Shown here: positions 35,740 to 48,500 of the stretch, piece by piece
Layout of the letters: every line of letters begins with the position of its first letter
Numbering within the stretch: position 1 is the first letter of the stretch
Assembly (NCBI RefSeq): GCF_002776525.5
Contig: NC_045434.1
Coordinates: 116,104,095 to 116,168,094 of the forward strand
Length of the DNA: 64,000 nt
Direction of reading: 5' to 3'
Source of the DNA: Piliocolobus tephrosceles
Lineage: Eukaryota; Chordata; Mammalia; Primates; Cercopithecidae
Program-made: the position numbers and the translations under genes
The notes under the pieces: generated by a model
Database searches by the model: none
Seen by the model: only the letters and a program-made list of their open reading frames with translations
What the model was told of the DNA's origin: nothing

Positions 35740-36720
35740 CTCGCGGTAATTGGGCTCTGCAAGCAATGAGCATCCGGACCCGATTTGTTCAGTTGGTGAC
35801 ATACCCCGTGTGCTCCGGAGGCTGAGCCCAAGGGTCTGGTTTCCATCAGACAAAGCATGAAGCTGCCTGATGCCTATGAAATACAGCTGCTTGTGGCTAG
35901 TTGACCCCTGAACTGGAACGGTGGGGAGTTTCCTTGCGGCTGTCTAAGGGGGATCCTCTCCTTCTTTTCCTGTTGCAGTGTCTGTTGCCTTCAGTGTTTC
36001 GTTGGTGCAAACAAAGTGACTCTTAGAGAAGTCGGCAAACTTTGAAACTAGAATTTTGGAACTCTGAACTTTGGAACTGAGTGAGTTGGAGTGCACCCGA
36101 TCACCCTTTGCCCCCTTTGGACTGTTGCTGGGGCTCTACTCTGTTTAGACTTGGCCGATAGTGAAACCATTTGAGCATTTTATGCGTTTGCATTTGTGGC
36201 ACCCTCAGGGCTTTGCTCGGTTTGGACTTAGTCGCCTGTAGGGAAGGTGGGGAGGGAAGGCGTTTGAAATCGAGGTGAGGAACTTGAGACCCTACCCAGC
36301 CTCTTAAACGGATATGTATTTGGAGGTGCGCCATTTATTTGTACATGTGAGTGTGAATATGTGCCTTTTGTATGTGGACCTTAATTCATTCTGTCTCTCT
36401 CTGTATGTCTCTCTCTTTCCCCTTTTTCCAATTTAGCCAAAAGCTCCCTCTGCCTGAAAACAGTTCACCTTGACTGGTGTCTTGCAGAGGTGAGAGGGAT
36501 TTGTCTGAAGTGCTGAGGCTCTCCCTGGAAGGAGAAAAATGAGGATGGTGGGGGAATTAACCCTTCGCGGTGCAATGGCTGGAAGGCTCCCATGTCTCCC
36601 CTCCTGTCCTTCGTTTTCCTCTTCTTTTCTGTAAAGCCTGACTTCTTTTCTGCCCTCCATTCCTTTCTTTTCTTTTGGCCCTTTCTTTATTTCTTTGTAT
36701 TGCAAATAGTTATAATGGCA
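35740..36720. other. GC- and CpG-enriched block of unknown origin
   Basis: This block is noticeably richer in G+C and in CpG than the rest of the window (for example 'CACTCGCGGTAATTGGG', 'CATCCGGACCCGATTTG', 'CCCCGTGTGCTCCGGAGG'). It looks like an ERV1-type LTR plus leader. 'TGGTGCAAAC' at 36004-36013 resembles a damaged retroviral primer-binding site for tRNA-Phe. After it comes a T/C-rich stretch with 'CTGTCTCTCTCTGTATGTCTC' (36390-36417). No long open frame exists on either strand, apart from a low-complexity Lys/Glu-rich one at 36705-36433. The origin is a guess; a decayed promoter or non-coding exon is also possible. Confidence 0.35.
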
Positions 36721-37364
36721 ATTCGCTATTTTCGTATTTTAGCAAACTTAGCTAATGCGTGCTTTTGATGGTTTCTGTTTTGTTGTTTTGTAATTATAAC
36801 ACAAACTAATGTTTTCATAGATATTTAAATATGTTAATTATTCTGACTCTTGAAGAGGCATTTTGATGTGTAGACTCCAGTTTATCCTCCATCATGTAAG
36901 TTTTTTCTTAATCAATGTCTGAATTATTATTTTTTGTTGTTTACTTGGTTTAGTACTTAAATTGTCTTTATTTTATATATTTTGCATCTTCTTAAATTCT
37001 CCTCCTTAGTGCAATGAATGAGGCATGATAGTTACGTCCTTCCATAGTGGAAACTATAGGAGGCTTAAAAATTTTGTTTATGAACTGTTACTTTCATTCT
37101 CAAAGTACTGGCTTATAATAGAAGAGAATTTACCTCAGTTATTTTTATCACTATAAATGAAATGTAATTTGTTGGTTGGAATGGTTAAGAAACAGAATAC
37201 TTGTTCTATAACTGTTGAAATAATTAAAAATTTAAAAAATCACAAGAATCATATTTGTGGTAACAAAATTATATACATATATGAGAGTGGTTTCATTTAT
37301 AATTTGATCACTGATTACCTTCTTATCTACAGAATTTGCTGATTCAGTTTGGGAACTGGCTTGA

Positions 37365-37640
37365 AGCCTTCGCATCCCAAATATGCAAATCTAGAATTTT
37401 ATACCCTACTAAAAATAACCTTCAATATAAAAGTCATAATAAAGATGTTCTTAGACAAACAACTGCTAATAGTGTTAGTCCCCTGCAGAGCAATGCTACC
37501 AAAATACTATAGGAAGTTCTTCAGGCTGAATAAAAATTATCTCAGATGGTCTAAAGAAGGCATAGGAAGAATTAAGATCTTCAAAAAGGTAAATAAATGA
37601 GTAAATATAAAAGACTTAACTGTTTAAACCACTACATCTC
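37365..37640 (+). mobile_element. L1 fragment, ORF1 end/inter-ORF region, sense
   Basis: 'CTAGAATTTTATACCCTACTAAAAATAACC', read as its short blocks, then 'TTCTTCAGGCTGAATAAAAATTAT' and 'GTAAATATAAAAGAC', follow the order of the ORF1 C-terminus and the ORF1-ORF2 spacer of L1M/L1PB elements. An 83-codon open stretch across it (37349-37600) is part of this remnant, not a host gene. Both ends are truncated. Confidence 0.7.
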
Positions 37641-37728
37641 AAATTTTGACACGCATCAGAAACATCTTGTTAAAATAGGGCTTGTTAAAATGCAAATTTC
37701 TGAGCTCAATTCCAGAATTTCGTAATTT

Positions 37729-37826
37729 CATATGTGTGTATATATATGTCTGTGTGTGTGTATATATATCTGTGTGGGTGGGGTGTTAATATTATCTGTC
37801 TATCTGTCTGTCTATTTATCTATCTA
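37729..37826. repeat. Compound (TG)n/(TA)n and (TCTG)n/(TCTA)n microsatellite
   Basis: Two adjacent simple-repeat blocks: TG/TA dinucleotides at 37729-37780, and TCTG/TCTA tetranucleotides at about 37795-37826. They are likely to be polymorphic in length. Confidence 0.88.
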
Positions 37827-40011
37827 ATGTATTGTAAGAAACAATCTACATTTATTGTTGCTGCAAATGACAGCTGTGGTATAAAGACAATATTATCATT
37901 AGCGAATCCATTTCAGTTGTGAAATTTATATATCTAAAAAAATGGGTGATTCTGTTATTAGAATTATTAGTCAAAGTCAATAGCCTCACAGGTTAAATAT
38001 TTTTAGTTCAGTTTAAGTAGGTTTATGGAGAGTGGTGTCTAATGTGTGTTCCTTGATCTCTTTGGAGACAACATAATTTTGTTTATAGTTCATCTATTCT
38101 TTTCATACAAGGTGTAGAACATAAACACAGTAAAAAAACTATCCAAGAAACATTATTTTTTGATACTGTGCTCATCAGCATGGCATGAAATATCTACTTT
38201 CAGGACTTAAATCACTGCTAGTTAGAGCCAATATTTGGCTTTACAAGTTATATTCGATCATACATATATTTCCTCTCAGTTTCTACTTTTTTAAATTTTC
38301 ATAAAAACAACATGCTTTATACTTTTTCTATGAAAGAGGACTTTAAGCAATAGTTAGAAAACCAAATGTTTGGAATACATTTATATTAAATTTTATTAAT
38401 TACTTTTTTAATAGGTGCCAATAAACACATGAGACTTGAACAGTTCTTTCATAATATATTTCCTTAGTGCAGTAAAAATAATTCTAATATAGGTACACAT
38501 ATAATCACAGGGGCTCATAATCACAAGAAATTAATGTTGCAAATGGTAGCATTTATTTAATTTTCAAGTTTTGGAGGAATTTTAACTATATTACCAAATT
38601 TAATCATTCTGTTAACATTACGATATTAGTATTATTATTCTAATTCTGTTGATGAAAATTGAACATTAAAATGTTAAGAAAATTCTGTTTGAGCTAGAAT
38701 TTGGGTGTATGCTTACATTCATTCTCAAATAAAGGGAATTATTTACAGTAAATTCCAGGGCCCTCTGAAATGCCATGTTATCTTTGTGGAATAATTCTGA
38801 GAAATATAAACAGGTATAATTACTTAAAAATACAAAATGAAACAAAAGTAAGGAATAGAGATGTGCTAATTTTTGTATAATGGTATTACAATTTGTTTTA
38901 TCATTTTCAGAGCCAAGGAACTTACAGAAAATTAAATATATTTTACTTGAAAATATCATATTTCTTTCAAGAAAATGAATATATAACTTACGATAGTGTC
39001 TTCTGGGATTGGTGGTTCAAAGCCAAACTGCAGTATGGGATAATGAGGCACTGAGTATGAAGTCATACCATCTTTTCCTCTAAGCAATGTTCTTAACTTT
39101 CAGTACCTTTTGGGATTGTCTGTAAGTAAAGATATCACATAAAATTTCACTAGCAATATTTGAGATTAAAATGAAAAAAGAAATAGTTTTTAAATTAACT
39201 TTAAAAATAGTTACTGGTATGAATATTTTATGGAAAGCAGTTCCACCAATTAACTCCTAGGTGTGCAGAGACCTGATAGTTGGATGCTGCCTAAGGCACA
39301 TATGACATTAGAAAAATAAATCAGCTCTGAGGAATTCAGAGGACAGGTTGGAACATGAACATAGATTAAGTCACATGAAAATGAAAGGACTAAAGTTTGA
39401 AATTCTTTAAAAATTTGCAATAATATTGTAAACCCAATTCTCAGTTGCTCAGTCTGTAACTGCTTGGATACATGCATGCTAGAAGACTTGAAGCCAGATG
39501 TCGATCTTTTATTCTCACCCTATGGATTCTGTCCTCTCTTTGAATTTATTATTGATTCCTTCAAAATAAGTATTCACTGGGGTTTAGATTAGAGATGAAA
39601 ACCTGGCACATAATTATGCTTGTGAATCTTACTATCAGAGGATTTGGCAAATGACTGTTTTCTATTTGAGTCTTCTCAAAAATCAGTAGCAGCTTTCATT
39701 GGCTTTTGTATCAATTAGCTAGAGAATTGATTTTAAGTTAACCCACAGAAGCATTTTATGACTATGGAAATATTTCAGAAATTTTATGTAACTTGCATTA
39801 CATTTTAGAAATCATTAGTCTAAGGAAGAGTTAGTTTATGAGATTTGTTTTTGGCTTTTTTCTTCACCATTATTTTGGAAATTAGAGTTAGCCAGTAAAT
39901 ATTTCTGTCGTGTACATAATTTGTTTTGGTCTGTTAGAATCCTTATGTTTTAAAAATATAGAATTATTCCAGCTTTCCTTACATCTCACATTTCTACATG
40001 TTTATGTCACT
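37827..40011. other. Mostly unassigned AT-rich DNA
   Basis: No gene. 38590-38715 resembles an antisense MIR 3' half ('ATTATTATTCTAATTCTGTTGATGAAAATTGAAC' as spaced blocks, then 'TTAAGAAAATTCTG', then 'GAGCTAGAATTTGGG'). Otherwise nothing recognisable. Confidence 0.5.
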
Positions 40012-40013
40012 AC

Positions 40014-40021
<8 letters not shown>

Positions 40022-40065
<44 letters not shown>

Positions 40066-40350
40066 GAGACGGAGTCTCGCTCTGTCGCCCAGGCTGGAGT
40101 GCAGTGGCCGGATCTCAGCTCATTGCAAGCTCCGCCTCCCGGGTTTACGCCATTTTCCTGCCTCAGCCTCCCAAGTAGCTGGGACTACAGGCGCCTGCCA
40201 CCTCGCCCGGCTAGTTTTTTGTATTTTTTTTTAGTTGAGACGGGGTTTCACTATGTTAGCCAGGATGGTCTGGATCTCCTGACCTCGTGATCCGCCCGTC
40301 TCGGTCTCCCAAAGTGCCGGGATTACAGGCTTGAGCCACCGCACCTGGCC
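40022..40350 (-). mobile_element. AluY, Old World monkey (AluYR-like), antisense
   Basis: A full-length young Alu. It shows 'GCAGTGGCCGGATCTCAGCTCA', 'GCCACCTCGCCCGGCTAG' and 'ACAGGCTTGAGCCACCGCACC', which together match the Old World monkey AluYR type. A 10-bp TSD, ACAAATTATA, lies at 40012-40021 and 40351-40360. The tail beyond the poly-T has become a (TA)n tract at about 40018-40050. It faces the Alu at 40484. Confidence 0.95.
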
Positions 40351-40483
40351 ACAAATTATAATTTAATATTCTTGGTAGTTTACATACTGCTCACTCAGTT
40401 GCATCATGCTGCCCAACTCTCAGGGGCAACATTAGTCTGTGATCTAATGTGAATAGCATCCTAAAGCGCAACTACAATAATAG

Positions 40484-40765
40484 AGCCTGGTGTGGTGCCT
40501 CACACCTGTAATCCCAGCACTTTGGGAGGCCAAGGTGGGGGAACACCTGAGGTCAGGAGTTCCTGACCAGCCGGGCCTACCTGGTGAAACCCTGGGTCTA
40601 CTAAAAATACAAAAATTAGCTGAGCGTGGTGATCGGGCACCTGTAATCCCAGCTACTTCAGAGGCTGAGGCAGGAGAATCGCTTAAACATGCAAAGTGGA
40701 AGTTGCAGTGAGCCAATTGCTCCACTGCACTCTAGCCTGGGTGACAGAGAGAGATCATCTCCAAA

Positions 40766-40801
<36 letters not shown>

Positions 40802-40834
40802 AAATAAATAAATAAATGAAAATAAATACAGTGT
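40484..40834 (+). mobile_element. AluS-like element, sense
   Basis: A full-length sense Alu with a tail expanded to (AAAT)n at 40763-40826. A perfect 14-bp TSD, AACTACAATAATAG, borders it at 40470-40483 and 40835-40848. It is more diverged than its inverted neighbour at 40022-40350. Confidence 0.96.
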
Positions 40835-40848
40835 AACTACAATAATAG

Positions 40849-41807
40849 TGTCTTTGTTTTTGTGAGTATTGTTGGAAAAGGGCATTATAATACAATTGAA
40901 AAGACTATGTAAAAGTGAAATGTAATTCAATTTATATCATAAATATTTTTGAGAACCATTTATCTACTCAGCAATTATTTACCAAACTCTACCACATACA
41001 ATTTGTGGTATGTGCTGGAAATTAATTTTGAGAAAATCATACATAATTTTTACTTTCATGGAACTTTATGGAATTAACTTATAGAATTAAAGAATTAATT
41101 AATCTTAAACATATATAACTTTCTGCTCTAATAATTTCTAAAGAGAAGAATTACAGAAAATATATGTATACTGGAAATTTTAAAAATGATTAATAAATGA
41201 AAACTTCTTTTTATAAAGTGGCAGTTGAGCTGAAAATTGAATAAATCAGTTAATGGAAACATGTATGTGGGATTGCTTTTGACAAATATTCCATAAATTT
41301 CTTATACTGAAATGAGCTTGGAACAATAAGAAATGAAAGTTTACATGAATATAGCATAGGGAACAAGTGAAATTGTAATAACAGCATATCATTCTAGAGA
41401 TAGATAGAGTAGAATTGAAGTAGGACATACAATCGAATTGAAGATTTAGATATTTACCTGAAAAGTAATGGTAACCAATTCAATTTTTTTAGCAGAGGGT
41501 TGAATAAAGTTTAAAAAGACCAATCTTCCTGGACACTTCATCAGTTTCCTAATATGCCCCTTTTTCTTGTTTCTCGTGTGACATTTTAGTTTATATATAT
41601 TTACTCATCCTGAGCAAGGTCCATATCTGCTAAGATAATTTCTTATTCTGAATATCAATTAAAGTTTTTGTATTTTCAGAATGAGAGTTACAGCTAACTA
41701 TGAGGAGAGCTAATATTTTAACTGTATTTACAACAAACATGATTAAATGATAATCTCTTAAAATTAATCATGTTATTTCAAATTCCACATGTTAAAATAT
41801 TACATAT
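40849..41807. other. Unassigned AT-rich DNA
   Basis: No gene or repeat recognised. Confidence 0.5.
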
Positions 41808-41822
41808 TAAAATCAGTATTTC

Positions 41823-42081
41823 TTTTTTTTTTTTTTTTTTGAGGCGGAGTCTTGCTCTGTTGCCCAGGCTGGAGTACAGTGGCATGATCTCAGCTCAATG
41901 CAAGCACCGCCTCCCAGGTTCATGCCATTCTCCTGCCTCAGCCTCCCAATTAGCTGGGACTACAGGCGCCCACCACCATTCCCGGCTAATTTTTTGTATT
42001 TTTAGTAGAGGTGGGGTTTCACGATGTTGGCCAGGATGGTCTCGATCTCCCGACCTCGTGATCTACCCACCTCGGCCTCCC
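41823..42081 (-). mobile_element. 5'-truncated AluY/S, antisense
   Basis: An antisense Alu with an 18-base T run, lacking about the first 45 bases of the left monomer (it stops at 'CTCGGCCTCC'). A 15-bp TSD with one mismatch (TAAAATCARTATTTC) is at 41808-41822 and 42082-42096, so the truncation happened at insertion. Confidence 0.95.
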
Positions 42082-42305
42082 TAAAATCAATATTTCATGA
42101 TTATAAATGAGTTTATAATATCAAAATTTTGGTGGTGGTAATTATGGTAGGAAAGAATTTCACAGTCACTTTTTTTTCACAAAAGTAGAAGTTGAGGTTA
42201 ATCCAGTATGAGCTATCTTCTCTTGCATGATGAATTTAAAAAATGACGACATTGTGGTTAAAATTTTAGTTTTTAGCCTGAAGGTCTGTATCAAGAACTG
42301 ACTTT

Positions 42306-42446
42306 GTCTTTTTTTTTTTTTTTTGAAATGGAGTCTCACTCTGTCACCCAGGCTGGCGTGCAGTGGGGCGCGATCTTGGCTCACTGCAACCTCTGCCTCC
42401 TGGGTTCAAGCGATTCTCCTGCCTCAGCCTCTCAAAGTAGCTAGGG
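42306..42446 (-). mobile_element. Short 5'-truncated Alu, antisense
   Basis: Only the right monomer part is present, from poly-T through 'GAAATGGAGTCTCACTCTGTC' to 'CAAAGTAGCTAGGG'. No clear TSD. Confidence 0.92.
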
Positions 42447-42489
42447 CCATTTTTAGACATGGTATAATATATATTTTCCACTAATACTA

Positions 42490-42570
42490 GAATACACGTA
42501 TTACCCATATTTTTTAGATGAGAAAACCAGATTTGGAAAGTTTAAGCTGTTTCCCCAAAGCATGGTGTTA
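42490..42570 (-). mobile_element. Possible MIR fragment, antisense
   Basis: 'TTTTTTAGATGAGAAAACCAG', then 'GGAAAGTTTAAGCTGTTTCCCCAAAGC', resembles the antisense MIR core. It is short and diverged. Confidence 0.45.
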
Positions 42571-42624
42571 AATAATCTCAGATTGTACATACCTAAGAAT
42601 AGATGATCTTGCCCTAAATCCTCC

Positions 42625-42850
42625 ATGTAAATATAGGCTCTGTTAGTATTTGTGTAAAAGTGAGCAATCTACCTCCTTTTCTGTGCCTCTGTTTTTACAT
42701 TTGCAAATTAGTGACGATAATATGATCTAAAAAGAGGATTGCTGGAAGGAATAGATAATGTTATACAAAACAGTGTTTAGCATATAATGCTTAATGTCAG
42801 TTGTTCTCATAATCATTATTGCTATTATTTAGTGCGAATAGTGATAGCAA
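42625..42850 (+). mobile_element. MIR element, sense
   Basis: 'CTGTGCCTCTGTTTTTACATTTGC', 'GACGATAATATGATC', 'GAGGATTGCTGGAAGGAATAGATAATG' and 'ACAGTGTTTAGCATATAATGCTTAATG' follow the MIR core-to-end order. Confidence 0.78.
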
Positions 42851-44489
42851 GAGTAGTTATGGTATTTATGTAGTGTAAAGCATGAGTGTGAGGTAAGAAA
42901 AAAAAACAGGATGTGTAAGATGTTGATACTTGATTATCACAGTTTATTTTCCCTTTTGTAGATATATATATATATATATGCAGAATATGCATCTGTAATA
43001 TATTGTGCAGATGGAGATAGATTATATTCCAAGTATCCCTTGGTGTTAGGTGATCATCATAATAATGTTACAGTCAATGGGATGTGGGCAGAAGTAATGT
43101 TTGTCTGTCTCTGGCCCAGTTCATAAGTATATCCAACAAAGTGATAATTTGTATGTTCTCCTCTTTCACTAACTGGACGCCAATGACAAAGATGATTTTG
43201 GAATTTGCAATTGTTAAACTCTCATGTCTTTGAACAGAGATAAGCTATATTTGAGCTAAAACAATTTTGGAGTCTAAATTCCTCTGTTTTTTTTCTTTCA
43301 TAGCATCATGATTCTTTCTTTTTTCAGAAAGTGATTTTCAGCATATCAATGTATATCAAAACCTATAATGATACCAAGAGATTCTTCTGTCATGGCTAGA
43401 TATAACCCTCATTCAGATGGAACTATGAACACAATGAATATTTATTCAAAGAACATATATTAACATTCACTGGATAAAGTTTTTTAAAAAAGTGAATTAA
43501 AAATGCATAGTTTGTGTTAAAAAACAGTTTTACAAAAATTAGTTTTACATTATATATTTTCAAAGCAGTATAAAAGTATAGGAGGCTTTATTATGACAAC
43601 TGCCAATTCTATCAACGTAGAAGCGTTTGATTTAATAGAGACCCTTTAGTCAAAATATTAAACTCTCTTACCTTGAGGACATCATTGAAAAATGGCCGAA
43701 GGAAGTTCTTCATAAAGCAAAGAAATTATAAAAGAACAAATCATGGATCACCAGGAAGGAAATTCAACTGAAAGAATAGATATGTGGACACATGCAATAG
43801 ACTACCTTCACAAGTTGGATAATTCATTCATTGTTTAATTCATGCAATAGGCTATCTTCATAAGTTGTATGATTCATATTGATGATTGAAACTAAATAAT
43901 GACATCATCAGATAAAAAAGAAAATGATAATTAAAAGTCAGAAAGTAAAAGATTTGAATGAAAATCAGGCTTCTACACTGCACTTGAAATGTTAAAATGT
44001 TGATACCATTAAACTGTGTTGAGACATATGAATAAAGTAATATACAGAGCAAATATACAAAGACATACACTCAAAGCATTATGAAAAAATTAAGATAGAA
44101 TTCTAAAAAAAAATTTCAAGTATCCAAGAAGAAGGCAAAAAAAAAAAAAAAAAAAAAAAGAGAGAGAGAAAAACAATGGAATAAGAAGCAGAGGAAACAA
44201 GCAGAAGATAAATAATAAAATGGGAAATGTTTCTCTGATATAGCAGTATTTTTTTTTATTATACTTGGTTAAACATGTAAATTTAAAGAAGCAATTGACA
44301 AAGAGGATACAACACACAGCCTATCCATATGCTGTTTACTGGAAAATTTACTTCAAATTCTACAACATGCTTAGATTTAAAGTTAAAAGGATGTAAAAAA
44401 TATACCATCAATTTTTGCTTCAAATGTAAGTTGCTGGACCACACCTCCAGAGTCTCTGTTTCAGTAGTTCCAGGGTGGGATCTGAGATG
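42851..44489. other. Unassigned AT-rich DNA with simple repeats
   Basis: No gene. A (TA)n tract at 42962-42979 and a poly-A/(AG)n tract at 44138-44171 are the only recognisable items. Confidence 0.5.
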
Positions 44490-45590
44490 CTGTATTTTTC
44501 AACTTTATTTTAGTTTCAGGAGTACATGTACAAGTTTGTTATATAGATAAACTTTGTGTCACAGGGGTTTGGTGTACAGGTTATTTTGTCACCCAGATAA
44601 TAACCATAGTACCTGATAGGTAGTTTTTCTCTCCTCTTCCTCCTTTCACACTCCACCGACAAGTACTCCCCAGCATCCATTGTTCCCCTCTTTGTGTCAA
44701 TGTGCATCCAGTGATTAACTCCCACTTATAAGTAAGAACATGCAATGTTTGGTTTTCTGTTTCTGCATTAATTTGCTTAGGGTAATGGCCTGCAGCTGCA
44801 TCCAAATTGCTGCAAAGGACATGATATTTTTTTCTTATTATGGCTGCATAGTATTCCATAGTATATATGGACCACATTTGCTTTATTCATTCCACAGTTG
44901 ATGGACATGTAGGTTGATTCCGTGTCTTTGCTGTTGTGAATACTGATGTGATACACATACAGGTGCATGTGTCTTTTGGTGGAATATTCATTTATCTTCG
45001 CGTATTCAGTAGTGTGATTGCTGCGTTGAATGGTAGTTCAACCCTCAGTTCCTTGAGAAATCTCCAAACTGCCCTTCACAGTGGCTAAACTAATTTACAT
45101 TCCTACCAACAGTGTATAAGCCTCCCTTTTTTTCTGCAATCCAGTCAACATCTGTTATTTTTGGACTTTTTAACAAAAGGCATTCTGGTTGGCATGAAAT
45201 GGTATCTCCTGTTTTGATTTTAATTTCTCTGATGATTAGTGATAATGAGCATTTTTCCATATGTTTCTTGGTCGCTTATATATCTTCTTTTGAGAAGTGT
45301 CCGTTCATGGCCTTTGCCTACTTTTTAATGGGATTATTTGTTTCTTGATTGATCTTTTAAATTCCTTGCAGATTCTATTAGGCCTTCGTCCGATGCATAG
45401 TTTGCTAATATTTTCTCCCATTCTGTAAGTGGTGTGTTTACTCTGTTCATAGTTTCTCCTGCCTTGCAGGAGCTCTTTAGTTTAACTAGATTAAAACTTT
45501 TTGAGTTTTGTTTTTGCTGGAATTGGTTTTGAAGACTTAGTCATAAATGCCTTCCTAGAGTTTGTTCTAGGATTTCCGTGTCTTAATTAC
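44490..45590 (-). mobile_element. L1 3' end (L1P-type), antisense, 5'-truncated
   Basis: Antisense L1 3' UTR ('TTAGTTTCAGGAGTACATGTAC', 'AGTACCTGATAGGTAG') followed by the ORF2 C-terminal region ('CTTTATTCATTCCACAGTTGATGGACA', 'CTTTTGAGAAGTGTCCGTTCATGGCC' as blocks). On the minus strand a short open stretch (44877-44581) begins near 'MWSIYTMEYYAAI', a signature of the ORF2 C-terminus. It carries frameshifts and is inactive. The right border is approximate. Confidence 0.88.
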
Positions 45591-48500
45591 ATTGTGAAAA
45601 CATAGTTTCAGCATTAAGTATTTTTCAGATGATTACAAATAATAGAAAGAATATGGAAAATTTTGTTCACTTAAATAAATGTAATATTGTGTCTTATAAG
45701 TTGACAATTGTCAGGCTATATATTCTTACTCTGTCATCATTCAAGTTTATAGTCTTAAATTAAAAACTAGATAGCAATTTATACATATATTTAAAAGTGA
45801 ATTTAGTAGGTATTCCTGTGTTGATGTTAGTTTGGGTTATTTTACTTGTATTTTTCAAATTTGGACTTCTTTTTCATAAAATCAGAAGCAAAAAAAAAGA
45901 AAAAAATGCCAGTAACTAAAATTGTATACAAATATTCTGCTTTACATGGGACATGAACTTTACTTATCAAATAGACAGAGTCATCATCAATGAAACACTA
46001 ATATAAAATGAACATTTGTCATATAAGACTGCTTTTATAAAATAAAATGTTTAAAAATCAAATATCCTCGAGAGCTGGATAATGTTTATACAAAAAAATG
46101 TTTTAGATATGCTAGGACAACTAATAACAATGTTAAATTTGTGATATAAAGATTTATTAAAAATATATGGATTAAGAAAAAATAAATTAAACTTACTCTT
46201 TCAAATATATATATATATATATAGTAATAGAATGAAAGGTTAAAAATGTGTGCATTCATTCATAGAAGGCTGAGAAAGTTACAAAACTTTGTGTTTAAAT
46301 AATATACATGTAAACGTGGTCACGATTTCCAAAATTAGAGCTGATAACATGCTCATTTTTTTTCAGAAAAAAGCTTTAAACTGATTTTCATATATAATGT
46401 TGTCTAATAATTTAAGGTTAATAACATTCCTTCAAAGAATAATTGTGCTAATAATTTTTAAGCCATGTGTAATCATCAAGATCCACATAAAAAATATAAT
46501 TATTTTATCTTCCTAGACAGTAAAATAAAGTAATTTTGAACAAAGTTAAAGTATGTTCTCAAATTTCATCCAAGACAAACTAAAAGGCTAAAAATTGAAA
46601 ATATTTTATAAATCATTCTGAATAATATTACTGAATCATCTAGAGTATGATCAAGACCAAACATTTTTCTACATAAGTAGGCTAAATGAATACAAATTAT
46701 TTCTCTCACTATGAAGAACTCAACACTTATTGCAAATCCTAAATTCACAGCAATTCTCCAGGTAGAAGTTGATGGTTTTGTGCTGATTAGAAAACAAATG
46801 TAAAGAAGGCTATTTTAGCATAGGCTGCCTGTGTTCAATATAAGGCCAAATCTAAAGGAAGTCAAATAATTTGTAAATACAGTCATACAACAAAGCGTCC
46901 ATAGTTCAATTGGCAATAACATCTTCTGCTTAGGTTCCTGTCTATAATTTCTATGAATAAGATTATGTAATTAACAAGATTTTTGTGATTATATGTGTGA
47001 CCACAAAAGACTCTAGAGAAAAATCAAAATCAAATAATTTATTGAAATGAATATAATTAAATATTATGTCTAAAATGATATATACATAATTTCAAAACAA
47101 TATCCATGTTTTAAAATATAATTTTACAGTTTTTATTTAAATAGAGTTACATGTTTTATTTAAGTCATAAATTATATCAAGGAATATATAAGGAAGATAG
47201 TTAATGCGTAGGAATGTAATAAAAATATTTTAATGCTTTCTCTATATGTTATGATTCATAATTAAGAAAGTACCTAAGAATGACATAAATTGAAAATGTA
47301 GAATAAATTATAAGAGATTCATAATTGTAAATCACATAAATTATAATTATTTGTGACATTAATAAATTATGAGTGGTTTATCAATCATTTCTGATAATAA
47401 TTAATTAACAAAAAGTTACTTCAACCATTCTGAGAAAAACAATTTGAAACTTTATTATAAATGATATTATTTATCCATAGAAAATAATCCCTAAATGAAT
47501 TATAATTTGCAAATTGAAAATGTATGCTGATATTCATCTAAACCATCTAAATTTGTTAATATTTTGATCTCTTGCAAGATATTAGATACAACAAATTATA
47601 AAATGAAACATTCTAAATAAAATTCTATGACATTCTGCACGAGTTGGTGACCCAGTTATTATGGAAGGATAACTGATAATCTTCAGTAAATTGTTGAATA
47701 TGTTCCCCTGTAAGTCTGTTGTTTTCAAGAACATAGTGAACTTACAAAATTACTCTAAGCTTCTTTCAATTTTATGAACTCTTTCTAATGAAGAAATAAT
47801 CTGATTACCATACACTGACAATGGATAATACATGTTATTAGAATATCAAAAGTCTTAGTTAAATTTTTGCATGAGAATTCAATTTTTATTTTTCTTCTGT
47901 GTTATTCTATACCACTTCTGGTTAAATTACACTAAATGTTATTTCTACACATGAACTTAATAGGGATTACTTCCATGGCAACTGGTATAAGTTTTCAGTA
48001 AATAATAGCTTTGAAGGTACTGTATCTTTGGGATTATGTTTTGAGTTATTCTGTTAACCCTAGGGACTTTTGTATTTATTTTTTCTTGGAGGACTTAATT
48101 TGAAAAACAAAAGATCAGATAAGATTTAAGTTAGAATAGATGTTTCTCTTTTTTTTCTGAGAAATATCAACAGAGACACAGAGACATGCTTGCACCCTGT
48201 GTTACATAATTGATAATTTAAAACTAAATTAAACCAATTATTTCCAGATATGATTGATATTTCAAAGACATTGTTTCCATTGGCAAAATATATTCATTCA
48301 CATTTGCCTTCACAAATATTTATTCCTTAGAGATTATACCTATTTTGTTTACTCTACAGTCAGAAAATCACATGGGATTTACCCTATAGAGGCTATAAAA
48401 TATTTAATTTTTAATATTATTTCCTTTTTATTCTTATTTATATATAAATATAATTTGATAATAAATAATGGATAATAATTATTTTAGTTTTTATTTTCTC

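Noticed and set aside
36433..36705. 90-codon Lys/Glu-rich minus-strand frame
   Set aside because: Low-complexity translation of a T/C-rich tract with no coding support.
37333..37587. Exon-like block with TATCTACAG before and GTAAATA after
   Set aside because: The DNA matches the L1 ORF1 end/inter-ORF region, so the splice-like sites are incidental.
39910..40290. 126-codon plus-strand frame
   Set aside because: It is a translated (TA)n tract plus an antisense Alu, a well-known source of spurious proteins.
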